Positions 1-7,160 of a DNA stretch of 29,466 nucleotides are shown here, piece after piece (the stretch's first letter is position 1; each line of letters begins with the position of its first letter). The position numbers were made by a program, and so were the translations under genes. The stretch is from an uncultured Lachnospiraceae bacterium. GTDB lineage: Bacteria > Bacillota > Clostridia > Lachnospirales > Lachnospiraceae. The stretch covers positions 1-29,466 of the forward strand of contig CAJTZH010000031.1 in NCBI GenBank assembly GCA_910584325.1. The letters are read 5' to 3'. The notes below the pieces were generated by a model. That model saw only the letters and a program-made list of their open reading frames with translations, was not told the origin of the DNA and did no database searches.

Positions 1-5
1 AAGGT

Positions 6-263
6 ATGGCGGAATTAACATCTATGATGAATATTGGTAAGGAGCTGGCAAGGAAGCTGGATTCTGTGGGGATTGGTTCGGCGGAGGAACTGGTCCGTCT
101 GGGGGCGGAGCAGGCTTTCTTGAAAGTGAAGGGAAGGTATCCGAATGTCTGTCTGGTTCATTTGTATGCTCTGGAGGGCGCGGTCTGTAATGCGGAGTTC
201 AATAGTCTTCCGGAGGGCAGGAAAAGGGAGCTGAAGGAGTTCAGTGATTTTTTGAAGGGCTGA
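6..263 (+). CDS. TfoX C-terminal domain protein
   Basis: An 85-residue protein made of a single TfoX C-terminal-like domain. The opening (LTSMMNIGKELARKLDSVGI) is the helix-hairpin-helix-like start of that family, and the middle (CLVHLYALEGAV) matches its conserved Cys-x-x-x-LYALEGA core. In Proteobacteria this domain sits at the end of the competence regulator TfoX/Sxy, but Clostridia carry it alone and its role there is not known, so no competence function is claimed. The ATG lies 5 bases from the window edge, so the ribosome binding site cannot be judged and an earlier start outside the window is possible. The length fits stand-alone members of the family. Confidence 0.8.
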   Translation: MAELTSMMNIGKELARKLDSVGIGSAEELVRLGAEQAFLKVKGRYPNVCLVHLYALEGAVCNAEFNSLPEGRKRELKEFSDFLKG

Positions 264-316
264 CGGCTGGACGGGATGTGGTCTGGCGGTGAAGGAGATA
301 ATCGGGGAGGTACGGT

Positions 317-457
317 ATGGGAATGTATGAGGAAATGGAAAAGGAGACAATGGAGCTGCTGCTGGGTGCGCTGGCGGAGCGGACGCTTTCAGGGAAACAG
401 GAATGGGAGGGGCTGGATTACGTAAATGTGGTAAAGCGGGGAATCGAAAAAAGTTAA
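317..457 (+). CDS. hypothetical 46-residue protein
   Basis: A short ORF from ATG at 317 to TAA at 455-457 with a strong ribosome site (GGGGAGG at 304-310, six bases before the ATG). The protein is rich in Glu, Lys and Leu, starts MGMYEEMEKETMELLLGAL and is predicted to be helical. It lies 53 bases after the TfoX-domain gene and could be co-transcribed with it. I do not recognise a family. The good ribosome site argues for translation, but the gene is next to degraded sequence, so it may also be a leftover of a larger gene. Confidence 0.4.
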   Translation: MGMYEEMEKETMELLLGALAERTLSGKQEWEGLDYVNVVKRGIEKS

Positions 458-487
458 AAATCTTTTGTCCTATACTTGACATAAGCT

Positions 488-702
488 GACGGCAACACGG
501 AAGAACCGGAAGATTAATCATATTCCGGGAATGTCTGAAAAACAATATGATACCGCTGGTTATTGAAGATGTTAACAGAAATGAATATCTGGAATCAATG
601 AAAAAATATAGAGAAGAAAATAAGATATCGAAATTGATTTCTCTTTTCAAAAAAGAACAGGAATTTTATTTTGAAAAGTGTAAATATTTCATGGGAAAAT
701 AA
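488..702 (+). pseudogene. Fic-domain protein remnant, frameshifted
   Basis: Only the end of a Fic (AMP-transferase type) protein remains. From 499 one frame reads GRTGRLIIFRECLKNNMIPL and continues to TAA at 700-702, ending EQEFYFEKCKYFMGK. This matches the second half of the Fic active-site motif HxFx(D/E)GNGRxxR and the C-terminal helices of Fic proteins. The first half, D-G-N (GAC GGC AAC, 488-496), lies in another frame, displaced by two extra bases (AC, 497-498). An in-frame stop precedes both pieces and the catalytic histidine and whole N-terminal half are missing. The product would be inactive. The last bases run up to the start of the DUF434 gene at 707. Confidence 0.7.
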
Positions 703-706
703 AATT

Positions 707-1411
707 ATGACAAATCAACTAAAACGAGGCGGCGGAGTAAATGACGGGAGAGATTTTTCTGCAGACAGCCTCATGCAGTTAAAAAAAGCCGCTGCGCATA
801 TCCGGTATCTCATAAACGAGGGATATGACATAAAAAGCGCTTCCGTGTTTGTGGGGAATCATTTTTTGCTGTCGGAGCGTCAAAGGCTGGCGTTAGTACG
901 CAGTATTTCAACGGACGAACAGCTTTTGCTGCGTGGCAATAAGGAATGTGCGGCAGAGGCATTATGTGGAGAAACGGTGCATATTGACGGTTTTAATACC
1001 ATTATCACGCTGGAAATTGCGTTGTGTCATTCTCTGTTACTGGAATGCATGGACGGAACGGTCAGGGATTTGGCAGGGCTTCGGGGAACATACCGCCTGA
1101 TAGACAAGACGAAGGAAGCTGTCGGAATGATTGCCGATACGCTTGAAAAATTCCATGTAAAAAAGGCGGTGTTTTATCTGGATGCTCCGGTGTCTAATTC
1201 AGGACGATTAAAGAGTCTGATTGCGTCTATGTGGGAACGGAGGAACATGGAGCTTGATATTCAGGTGATTCCCGACGTGGACAAGATATTACAGGAAAAA
1301 TCGTGTGTTATCACGGCGGATGCGATTATACTGGATAAATGTAAAAGCTGGTTTAATCTGGTATCACATTGTGCCGGGCGTATGGGAGCGGATTTAGTGC
1401 GGGTGTGGTAG
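707..1411 (+). CDS. DUF434 / DUF5616 domain protein
   Basis: A 234-residue soluble protein. The N-terminal third (about residues 15-75, with the segment YLINEGYDIKSASVFVGNHF and the LSERQRLALVR stretch) looks like DUF434. The remainder (VHIDGFNTIITLEIAL, then DLAGLRGTYRLIDKT) looks like the DUF5616 domain that normally follows it. The DG-N-x-x-I-T-x-E pattern and later acidic residues (VFYLDAPVSNSGRL, VITADAIILD) suggest a metal- or nucleic-acid-binding fold, but the function is not established. ATG at 707 is preferred to a TTG at 671, because the latter would lie inside the Fic remnant; the ribosome site before 707 is weak. The gene appears intact, in contrast to its surroundings. Confidence 0.7.
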   Translation: MTNQLKRGGGVNDGRDFSADSLMQLKKAAAHIRYLINEGYDIKSASVFVGNHFLLSERQRLALVRSISTDEQLLLRGNKECAAEALCGETVHIDGFNTIITLEIALCHSLLLECMDGTVRDLAGLRGTYRLIDKTKEAVGMIADTLEKFHVKKAVFYLDAPVSNSGRLKSLIASMWERRNMELDIQVIPDVDKILQEKSCVITADAIILDKCKSWFNLVSHCAGRMGADLVRVW

Positions 1412-1453
1412 ATATAATTAAATATATAAAAGCAGATTTGAGGAGAAAAGGTT

Positions 1454-1609
1454 ATGGGTTGGCAAAGTTGTCCTTTTTTAGTTACACCAAAAGAACTTCA
1501 AATAGCATTTGAGCCATTTAAGCTTGTCATAGATAATGCTTGTGTGCCGATTGATTATACAAACATCCCTGTTGAGGAATTTCTCGAAAACTATTCTGCG
1601 CTGTATTAA
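1454..1609 (+). CDS. hypothetical 51-residue protein
   Basis: ATG at 1454 follows a strong ribosome site (GAGGAGAAAAGG, ending at 1451). The protein begins MGWQSCPFLVTPKELQIAF and ends NIPVEEFLENYSALY. It has two Cys, many aromatic residues and no membrane segment. I recognise no family. The downstream DNA (1610-1770) is AT-rich with no clear gene and could be the decayed remainder of a longer reading frame. It might be the start of a truncated immunity-type protein, but that is only a guess from its size and setting. Confidence 0.4.
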   Translation: MGWQSCPFLVTPKELQIAFEPFKLVIDNACVPIDYTNIPVEEFLENYSALY

Positions 1610-1772
1610 ATGCTTACCCCGATTATGAATTGTATTAAATGTAAAGGAATCGAGATATTATAACTTCCTGTTTATAGAACTGTTAAGTTGCTGCAGAATA
1701 TGTGCTCTGCATAGAAATATTTTATATTAAACTATGCACTGGGAACACTTTTCCGAATAGGGGAGATTTTTA

Positions 1773-2078
1773 AGGACAAAATATCTGCCGCCGCACCGGA
1801 TTTCTTTTTATCTGCCTTATGATGAGGGCGGAGCAGAGCTGTTTGCTATTCTGATGGAAGACAGAGACAGATATCTGGCGCATATGGATTCATTACATTA
1901 CAAAGAAAAAGACAAACCAAACGAGTATACGGTTCAAGACGGCGACTGCCTGTGGACTATCGCACAGACAATTTATGGAGACGGGGCATTATGGGTTTCT
2001 TTGTATGAAGACAACAAAGACGTTATCGGTGAAAACCCCGATTTGATTTTTGCGGGTACAGAACTGAATATCAGGTAA
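1773..2078 (+). pseudogene. truncated LysM-domain protein (C-terminal remnant)
   Basis: A single LysM domain (about 50 residues, NEYTVQDGDCLWTIAQTIYG to AGTELNIR) closes this frame. The frame stays open upstream of the first ATG (1854) as far as 1773, just after a TAA at 1770-1772. That upstream part (LPPHRISFYLPYDEGGAELF) reads as natural protein but offers no start codon with a ribosome site. The likeliest reading is the tail of a larger LysM protein whose N-terminal part was lost by deletion. LysM domains bind peptidoglycan or act as end caps of large secreted or phage-tail proteins. A short 74-residue product from ATG 1854 cannot be excluded, but no Shine-Dalgarno sequence precedes it. 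Confidence 0.55.
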
Positions 2079-2108
2079 TCCGGTTTTGGTTTTGTGTTTT
2101 GGACAGAT

Positions 2109-2149
2109 AAAGGCTGCCGTGTTTTATGGTTCACTGCGCAGCAGCCTTT
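2109..2149. terminator. stem-loop between convergent genes
   Basis: A 9-bp perfect stem (AAAGGCTGC at 2109-2117 with GCAGCCTTT at 2141-2149) with a 23-base loop lies between the LysM remnant and the end of the minus-strand phosphoesterase gene. Because the arms carry A and T runs at their outer edges it could terminate transcription from either side, though the T tract is short and broken. Confidence 0.4.
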
Positions 2150-2157
2150 CAGTTGGT

Positions 2158-3051
2158 TTATTTTGCATTTATTCTATAGTCCGACAGATAAAGCGGACCG
2201 GCAAGGACTTCCCGCGCTACGTAAAGCGTGCGGTCGAAACGTGTGTCGAGCGTCCATTTACACAGTGTGAGCGCGCGGTTTTGAATTTCGATACAGGTGA
2301 TACAGCAGGGATGTACGCAGCTTCCGGTGTTAAAATAATAGGAATCTGCGCTTCCAAGCCTTGGGCGATGCGTGTGTCCGCTAATCAGAATCTGTTGTTG
2401 TTCGTCTGCCCATAACGAAAGGCGTTCTTCCGTGAGGCTTTTTCGGTGGTTGTTTTTCGCGGCGCTGGTAGGATCAAGAACGCCGGCATGTTCTAACGGT
2501 TTCCATACATAGCGGACGAGGAACCGGGACAGCTTCCAAAACACGGAGTTGAGTAAATCCGCCTGATGTCCGTGTGTCAGATAAAGCCGAAGACCGCTTA
2601 CATCTTCAAGGATAACGCCACCGTAGTAGTTCATATCCGCAAAAAGAGGCTGTATTTGCTGCGTATCCGTACAGTAATAACGGGAACAGTGGCACTTGGA
2701 ATAAGACGTTTTCTTTTTTTCCATGTCGTGGTTTCCGTAGATGAGATACAGCCGGTTTGCTGCCGCAAATTTTGAAAGAAGACAAAATACGTTGTTGTGG
2801 ACTTCAATAATCTGTTCCATTTTACGGTTTTCCCATAATTCGTCGCCGTCTCCCAGCTCAATATAGGTAAAGCCGTTTTGATAATAATGCTGGAGAGCCG
2901 AAAAGTAAAGATGCTCGTTTTTTAAAAAATTATCGTTGGAATTGCCGCACCCACGATGACAGTCGCTGAACAAAACATAACGGGCCGACTGGTTTAGTGC
3001 AAGTACCGGAGCATTGTCAAAGGAGTGCGACAAACGGGAGTTAAGACTCAT
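2158..3051 (-). CDS. calcineurin-like metallophosphoesterase
   Basis: A 297-residue phosphoesterase with the full di-metal motif set in order: D30-x-H32 (FSDCHRG), GD at 67-68 with D70 (ELGDGDELW), GNHD at 106-109, H160-G-H162 (THGHQAD) and GHTHRPR from 225. The spacing resembles LpxH-like and other class III calcineurin-like enzymes, but the substrate cannot be read from sequence, and LpxH's pathway is absent from Gram-positive bacteria. The start at 3051 is chosen because AAAGGAG lies just upstream of it. This ATG overlaps the stop of the upstream DUF4474 gene as ATGA, so the two are translationally coupled. A basic, aromatic stretch after the THGH motif (FWKLSRFLVRYVWKPLEHAG) may contact membranes. 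Confidence 0.85.
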   Translation of the reverse strand: MSLNSRLSHSFDNAPVLALNQSARYVLFSDCHRGCGNSNDNFLKNEHLYFSALQHYYQNGFTYIELGDGDELWENRKMEQIIEVHNNVFCLLSKFAAANRLYLIYGNHDMEKKKTSYSKCHCSRYYCTDTQQIQPLFADMNYYGGVILEDVSGLRLYLTHGHQADLLNSVFWKLSRFLVRYVWKPLEHAGVLDPTSAAKNNHRKSLTEERLSLWADEQQQILISGHTHRPRLGSADSYYFNTGSCVHPCCITCIEIQNRALTLCKWTLDTRFDRTLYVAREVLAGPLYLSDYRINAK

Positions 3052-3974
3052 AAGCGTGTTCTCCTTTTGCGGCATTTGCGGCATTTTTTGCATCTGCGCA
3101 GGCGCAGGCAGCGGCGGAAAATAAACGGAAGATAATAATACAGGTAAAGCAAACGGTCAGGCGTATGGCAGAACGGACGCGTAACAAACAGGTAAAGCCG
3201 GCAGAAAATACGGTTTTTAAACTGGGCAATACAGCGTACCGGTTTGCTTAACAACCTGCAGCAGACAGGTGTTTTCGGTTTTGTAAAGGAAAAATATACA
3301 CGGGAGCTGCATATCTGTATTGAATTTGTACAATATCCGAGATGAAAAAGGGCTTCGGCAAATTCATGTGCCATTCCACGTTCCGGGAAATTGATACAAA
3401 ATTCCGCATAGAGATTGTCAGGTTTGGAAAAACAGCCCATGCGAAATGCGGCAAGCCACCAGTGCGGTCTGCAGATTTCCGCTATTTTTTCTTCTGTGTG
3501 ATTTTGAATTCGTTTCAGATTCATAGTAAAGACGGGGAGTTTGTCGTTTGACACTGTATGAAAGAGTTCCCTTTTTCTTTTAAACGGGGGGATTATGCCG
3601 TCCGCACAGTAAATGCCGATTTCAGCTCCGGTGTTGATGCCATATTGTCCTTTCCAGACTTCAAGCAGCCAGGTACGGTTATCATAGTCGAAATAGACCG
3701 GCTCGCAGTCAAATACCATATTAAAAAATGGTGCCAGACAGTCGTACCGACGTGTATAACCAAAATTTCTCTGCCATGCGTCAAGTGTGGAGATAAAAAT
3801 ATCGCACTGTTCCAGATACTGGTAACCAAGAGGCATTGTCAGTTCGTTTAATAAACGGCATTTTTCATCGGGCGGAATGGAGCAGATTTTTTTTATAATA
3901 CACTGTTTGCGCCGATGATTGAAGAACAAGCATAATAGCGCGAAAACGAAAAAAATACTGAAAATAATATACAT
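3048..3974 (-). CDS. DUF4474 domain protein, membrane-anchored
   Basis: A 308-residue protein that starts with one hydrophobic segment (MYIIFSIFFVFALLCLFF, residues 1-18) followed by basic residues. This suggests an N-terminal membrane anchor with a cytoplasmic body. The body carries the hallmarks of DUF4474: FGYTRRYD, then a segment with FDCEPVYFDYDNRTWLLE, WKGQYGINTGAEIGIY, and later PHWWLAAFRMG. The family is found mainly in Clostridia and its function is unknown. ATG at 3974 is chosen because AAGGA lies about ten bases upstream. The C-terminal 20 or so residues are strikingly rich in Arg, Lys and Cys (CKKCRKCRKRR), encoded by a short GCGGCATTT-type DNA repeat. The stop overlaps the phosphoesterase start by four bases. 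Confidence 0.75.
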   Translation of the reverse strand: MYIIFSIFFVFALLCLFFNHRRKQCIIKKICSIPPDEKCRLLNELTMPLGYQYLEQCDIFISTLDAWQRNFGYTRRYDCLAPFFNMVFDCEPVYFDYDNRTWLLEVWKGQYGINTGAEIGIYCADGIIPPFKRKRELFHTVSNDKLPVFTMNLKRIQNHTEEKIAEICRPHWWLAAFRMGCFSKPDNLYAEFCINFPERGMAHEFAEALFHLGYCTNSIQICSSRVYFSFTKPKTPVCCRLLSKPVRCIAQFKNRIFCRLYLFVTRPFCHTPDRLLYLYYYLPFIFRRCLRLRRCKKCRKCRKRRTRL

Positions 3975-4112
3975 CGTTTGAAAATCCTTTTCTTTTTTAA
4001 CAGTATATGTAGAAAATAGGAAAGTGTTTTTATACGTTATGACAAAAATCGGATAGTCATAATGCATAGAAAAAATACGAAAATTAATAATTATTTCGTC
4101 ATTTTTATTGAT

Positions 4113-4146
4113 TGTACATAATTTGTACATATTTAAGAGTTATACT
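4113..4146 (+). promoter_or_regulatory. candidate operator (two TGTACA boxes) and -10 upstream of relQ-like gene
   Basis: Two copies of the palindrome TGTACA (4113-4118 and 4124-4129) are spaced 11 bases start to start, one turn of the helix. A good -10 hexamer TATACT follows at 4141-4146, but no -35 match lies at the usual distance. The second box overlaps where -35 would be, as in activator-dependent promoters. The factor is unknown. Confidence 0.35.
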
Positions 4147-4203
4147 AAAAGAAGAAATATAGGAGTATTTCACAAGCTATAAGGGGATACAAAGGAGAGT
4201 ACT

Positions 4204-4896
4204 ATGGACCAGATATTTTCATACGAGGTTGCGAATTCACTCAGCCGGCAGAACGTGGATGAATTTCATTCACAGGCTGTACAATTCAGGGAGCTGATGA
4301 TGATGTATACCTGTGCAATTAAGGAAGTCCAGACAAAACTGGAGATTTTAAACGAAGAGTTCCGGGTCAGGAGCCAGAGAAATCCTATTTCGACGATTAA
4401 GTCGAGAATCAAGGAACCGATGAGCATTTTTGAGAAGGCGAACAGAAAAGGATACGGACTTACATTTGAATCTATCCGCAAGAATATGCATGATATAGCG
4501 GGTATCAGGGTTATCTGCCCGTTTGTGGAGGATATTTATTCCGTAGCGGAGATGCTTACCAATCAGGACGATATTCAGATGCTGCAGATTAAGGATTATA
4601 TACAGCATCCCAAGTCCAACGGATACAGGAGCCTTCACATTGTAGTGGAAGTGCCGATTTTTTTGTCCGACCGCAAGGAGTACATGAAGGTAGAAGTGCA
4701 GATTCGTACGATAGCTATGGATTTCTGGGCTTCTTTAGAACATCAGATACATTACAAGAAAACAATCGGCGAGGATGATTCACGAATTGTTCAGGAACTC
4801 AAAGAGTGCGCGGATACGATTTACAGAACGGATAAGAAGATGGAATCCATCCGTAAGAAGTTAAATTATGTGGAAGAGATTCAGCATGTTATCTAA
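4204..4896 (+). CDS. relQ: small alarmone synthetase, RelQ-type GTP pyrophosphokinase
   Basis: A 230-residue protein consisting of the RelA/SpoT synthetase domain alone, with no hydrolase, TGS or ACT part. Small alarmone synthetases of this kind transfer pyrophosphate from ATP to GDP or GTP to make (p)ppGpp. Visible landmarks are the ATP-side stretch TIKSRIKEPMSIFEKANRKG (about 63-82), HDIAGIRVIC with its Asp, the NGYRSLHIVV strand, and EVQIRTIAMDFWASLEHQIH (about 162-182). These are in the order expected for RelQ/YjbM-type enzymes, as is the length. ATG follows AAAGGAG at a normal distance. It is a stand-alone gene ending in a strong terminator. RelP is a less likely alternative name, since the two types are hard to separate by eye. 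Confidence 0.85.
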   Translation: MDQIFSYEVANSLSRQNVDEFHSQAVQFRELMMMYTCAIKEVQTKLEILNEEFRVRSQRNPISTIKSRIKEPMSIFEKANRKGYGLTFESIRKNMHDIAGIRVICPFVEDIYSVAEMLTNQDDIQMLQIKDYIQHPKSNGYRSLHIVVEVPIFLSDRKEYMKVEVQIRTIAMDFWASLEHQIHYKKTIGEDDSRIVQELKECADTIYRTDKKMESIRKKLNYVEEIQHVI

Positions 4897-4916
4897 ATAA
4901 AGCATATGGGGAACGG

Positions 4917-4951
4917 AAAAGGAACTGCCGCAGGATACGGCAGTTCCTTTT
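4917..4951. terminator. bidirectional rho-independent terminator
   Basis: A perfect 14-bp stem (AAAAGGAACTGCCG at 4917-4930, CGGCAGTTCCTTTT at 4938-4951) with a 7-base loop separates the convergent relQ-like gene and the minus-strand membrane protein gene. A/T ends on both arms allow it to work in both directions. Confidence 0.9.
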
Positions 4952-4963
4952 CGTTTTAATTGT

Positions 4964-5716
4964 TTAGTGTTTTCGTTTTGGTTTTCTTGTAATCATAAAC
5001 AGAACCGTGCCAAGGATGAGTACGGTCAGTCCGAATCCCACAAAGGTCTCAAACATTTCGTTAAACAGTCCTGATTCCGACAGGGAAGATTTGACTGTTG
5101 TATACTGCGCGCCGTTTACCATATCGGTCAGTATGGCTGAAAGCGCGCTGTCAATTTCCATATCGTTTGTCTGCAGTGTGAAATAGTAATTAAAACCGTT
5201 CATAACAGTGTAATAGCGTTCCGAATATACCGAAACCTCTCTTTGGGACACTTCCGTGACAGAGTGCGTGACGGTATGAATATATTTTGTCGTGTCATTT
5301 TCATATAAATCTATAAAGAGCAGTTCGGTATTTTCGGCTGCGGCAAATTCGGCGTTAAGCCGTTCCATATATTCCTGCAGCGCCGAAGCTTCAAGGGTAT
5401 CAAACCCTGCGTTTTCTTTGTTTGCCAAAGGGACGCAGGTTACCAGAATTTCATAGCTTAAATCATCCGGAAAAGCATTCAGATAGATGTTGTTTTGAAT
5501 AAAAGAATTCTGCATGGTTATGGCATTTGTACCAAGTATCTCCAGGGCGGGATTACTTTCGGAAACGCTTCTTGTCAATACATTGAAATCTTCCTGTACG
5601 GAAATAATAAGATTAATGGCGGAGAATTTGTATTCATTTTCTTCGGCAAAGGCGGGGATCGTTATTAAGACAGATATCAGGGCCGCCGTAAGCAGCATTA
5701 ATAATTTATTTTTCAT
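4964..5716 (-). CDS. secreted protein with C-terminal membrane anchor, unknown function
   Basis: A 250-residue protein with a clear signal peptide (MKNKLLMLLTAALISVLITI, cleavage expected after AFA near residue 24). It has an extracellular domain of about 195 residues and a single C-terminal transmembrane helix (FVGFGLTVLILGTVLFMI, about 226-243) followed by a basic tail (RKPKRKH). The topology is type I: outside domain, short cytoplasmic end. The domain contains repeated Tyr-rich strand-like stretches (SVYSERYYTVMNGFNYYFTL), but I do not recognise a family. The ATG follows AAAGGAG closely. It has its own promoter, which overlaps the divergent der promoter, and ends at the shared terminator. 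Confidence 0.7.
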   Translation of the reverse strand: MKNKLLMLLTAALISVLITIPAFAEENEYKFSAINLIISVQEDFNVLTRSVSESNPALEILGTNAITMQNSFIQNNIYLNAFPDDLSYEILVTCVPLANKENAGFDTLEASALQEYMERLNAEFAAAENTELLFIDLYENDTTKYIHTVTHSVTEVSQREVSVYSERYYTVMNGFNYYFTLQTNDMEIDSALSAILTDMVNGAQYTTVKSSLSESGLFNEMFETFVGFGLTVLILGTVLFMITRKPKRKH

Positions 5717-5756
5717 GGAGTCTCCTTTCTACCACAGTGACACATAATATGAATAA

Positions 5757-5785
5757 TTTATATCATAAATATTTACAAAAATCAA
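5757..5785 (-). promoter_or_regulatory. sigma-A-type promoter for the minus-strand membrane protein
   Basis: Read on the minus strand: TTGATT (5785-5780), 17 bases, then TATAAA (5762-5757), preceded by TGA as an extended -10. The distance to the start codon at 5716 is about 40 bases. It physically overlaps the der promoter on the other strand. Confidence 0.55.
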
Positions 5786-5800
5786 TTAAATTGCTATTAT
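5772..5800 (+). promoter_or_regulatory. sigma-A-type promoter of the der operon
   Basis: TTTACA at 5772-5777, a 17-base spacer, then TATTAT at 5795-5800. der starts at 5831 with an AAGGAG ribosome site at 5817-5822. This leaves a leader of about 25 bases. Confidence 0.6.
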
Positions 5801-5830
5801 AAGAACAGTATTGTTTAAGGAGAAAAGAAA

Positions 5831-7159
5831 ATGAGCAGACCTGTTGTTGCAATTGTGGGACGGCCGAATGTCGGAAAATCCACGTTGTTTAATGCGCTTG
5901 CGGGGGAACAGATTTCGATTGTGAAGGATACTCCGGGCGTGACCAGAGACAGAATATATGCGGAAGTTACATGGCTGAATCATACGTTTACCATGATTGA
6001 TACAGGCGGTATTGAACCGGACAGCAAGGATATCATACTTTCACAGATGAGAGAGCAGGCGGAGATTGCCATTGCGACGGCAGACGTGATTGTGTTTATT
6101 GTGGACGTCCGCCAGGGACTCGTGGATGCGGACGGTAAGGTGGCGGACTTGCTGCGGCGCAGTCAGAAACCGGTTGTACTCTGTGTGAATAAAGTGGACA
6201 ACTTCGATAAATTTATGCCGGACGTATACGAGTTTTATAATCTGGGAATCGGCGAGCCGTTTCCGATCTCGGCATCGTCAAAGCTGGGGCTTGGAGAGCT
6301 TCTTGACGCGGTTACGGGTCATTTTACACCGGAACAGCTTTTGGAAGAAGAAGACGAACGGCCGCGTGTCGCCATTGTCGGAAAGCCGAATGTGGGCAAA
6401 TCTTCTATTATAAATAAGCTGGTGGGAAGCAACCGCGTGATTGTCTCGGATATTGCGGGGACAACGAGAGATGCCATTGACACAGAAGTGGTTCATGACG
6501 GCAAACCGTATGTGTTTATTGACACGGCCGGTCTGAGGCGCAAGAATAAGATTAAAGAAGAACTGGAACGCTACAGTATTATCCGTACGGTAACGGCAGT
6601 GGAGCGCGCGGACGTGGTGCTTGTTGTGATTGACGCGACGGAGGGCGTGACGGAACAGGACGCCAAGATTGCGGGAATTGCGCATGAACGTGGGAAGGGC
6701 ATTATTATCGTCGTCAATAAATGGGATGCGATTGAGAAAAATGATAAGACGATTTATGAGCATACGAAACGGATTAAAGAGGTATTATCGTTTATTCCTT
6801 ACGCGGAGATTATGTTTGTGTCGGCAGAGACTGGACAGCGGCTTTCCAAGATGTTCGGACTGATTGACGCGGTGATTGAGTCGCAGAACTTAAGAGTCGC
6901 CACGGGCGTGTTAAACGAAATTATGACTGAGGCAGTTGCGATGCAGCAGCCGCCATCCGATAAGGGCAAGCGGCTGAAGCTGTTTTATATTACGCAGGTT
7001 GCCGTAAAACCGCCGACATTTGTAATTTTTGTAAATGACAAGGAGCTGATGCATTTTTCTTACACCAGATATATCGAAAACAAAATCCGCGATACGTTTG
7101 GCTTCAGGGGAACGTCGCTGCGGTTTATTATTCGGGAGCGAAAGGAAAAGGACAAGTAG
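5831..7159 (+). CDS. der: ribosome biogenesis GTPase Der (EngA)
   Basis: A 442-residue protein with two tandem GTPase domains and a C-terminal KH-like domain, an arrangement unique to Der. The first G domain shows GRPNVGKS (10-17), DTGG (57-60) and NKVD (120-123). The second shows GKPNVGKS (184-191), DTAG (231-234) and NKWD (296-299). The KH-like part covers about 350-436. Der is an essential factor for assembly of the 50S ribosomal subunit and works in the cytoplasm. The length and all motifs are typical, and the ATG follows AAGGAG. It heads a tightly spaced run with plsY and gpsA, an arrangement common in Clostridia. Confidence 0.97.
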   Translation: MSRPVVAIVGRPNVGKSTLFNALAGEQISIVKDTPGVTRDRIYAEVTWLNHTFTMIDTGGIEPDSKDIILSQMREQAEIAIATADVIVFIVDVRQGLVDADGKVADLLRRSQKPVVLCVNKVDNFDKFMPDVYEFYNLGIGEPFPISASSKLGLGELLDAVTGHFTPEQLLEEEDERPRVAIVGKPNVGKSSIINKLVGSNRVIVSDIAGTTRDAIDTEVVHDGKPYVFIDTAGLRRKNKIKEELERYSIIRTVTAVERADVVLVVIDATEGVTEQDAKIAGIAHERGKGIIIVVNKWDAIEKNDKTIYEHTKRIKEVLSFIPYAEIMFVSAETGQRLSKMFGLIDAVIESQNLRVATGVLNEIMTEAVAMQQPPSDKGKRLKLFYITQVAVKPPTFVIFVNDKELMHFSYTRYIENKIRDTFGFRGTSLRFIIRERKEKDK

Positions 7160-7160
7160 A

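Noticed and set aside
15..650. 211-residue minus-strand ORF across the TfoX and Fic region
   Set aside because: It is antisense to the TfoX-domain gene, has biased low-complexity composition (Pro/Ala/His), no ribosome site and no family resemblance.
6278..6763. 161-residue minus-strand ORF inside der
   Set aside because: Antisense shadow of der, no translation signals.
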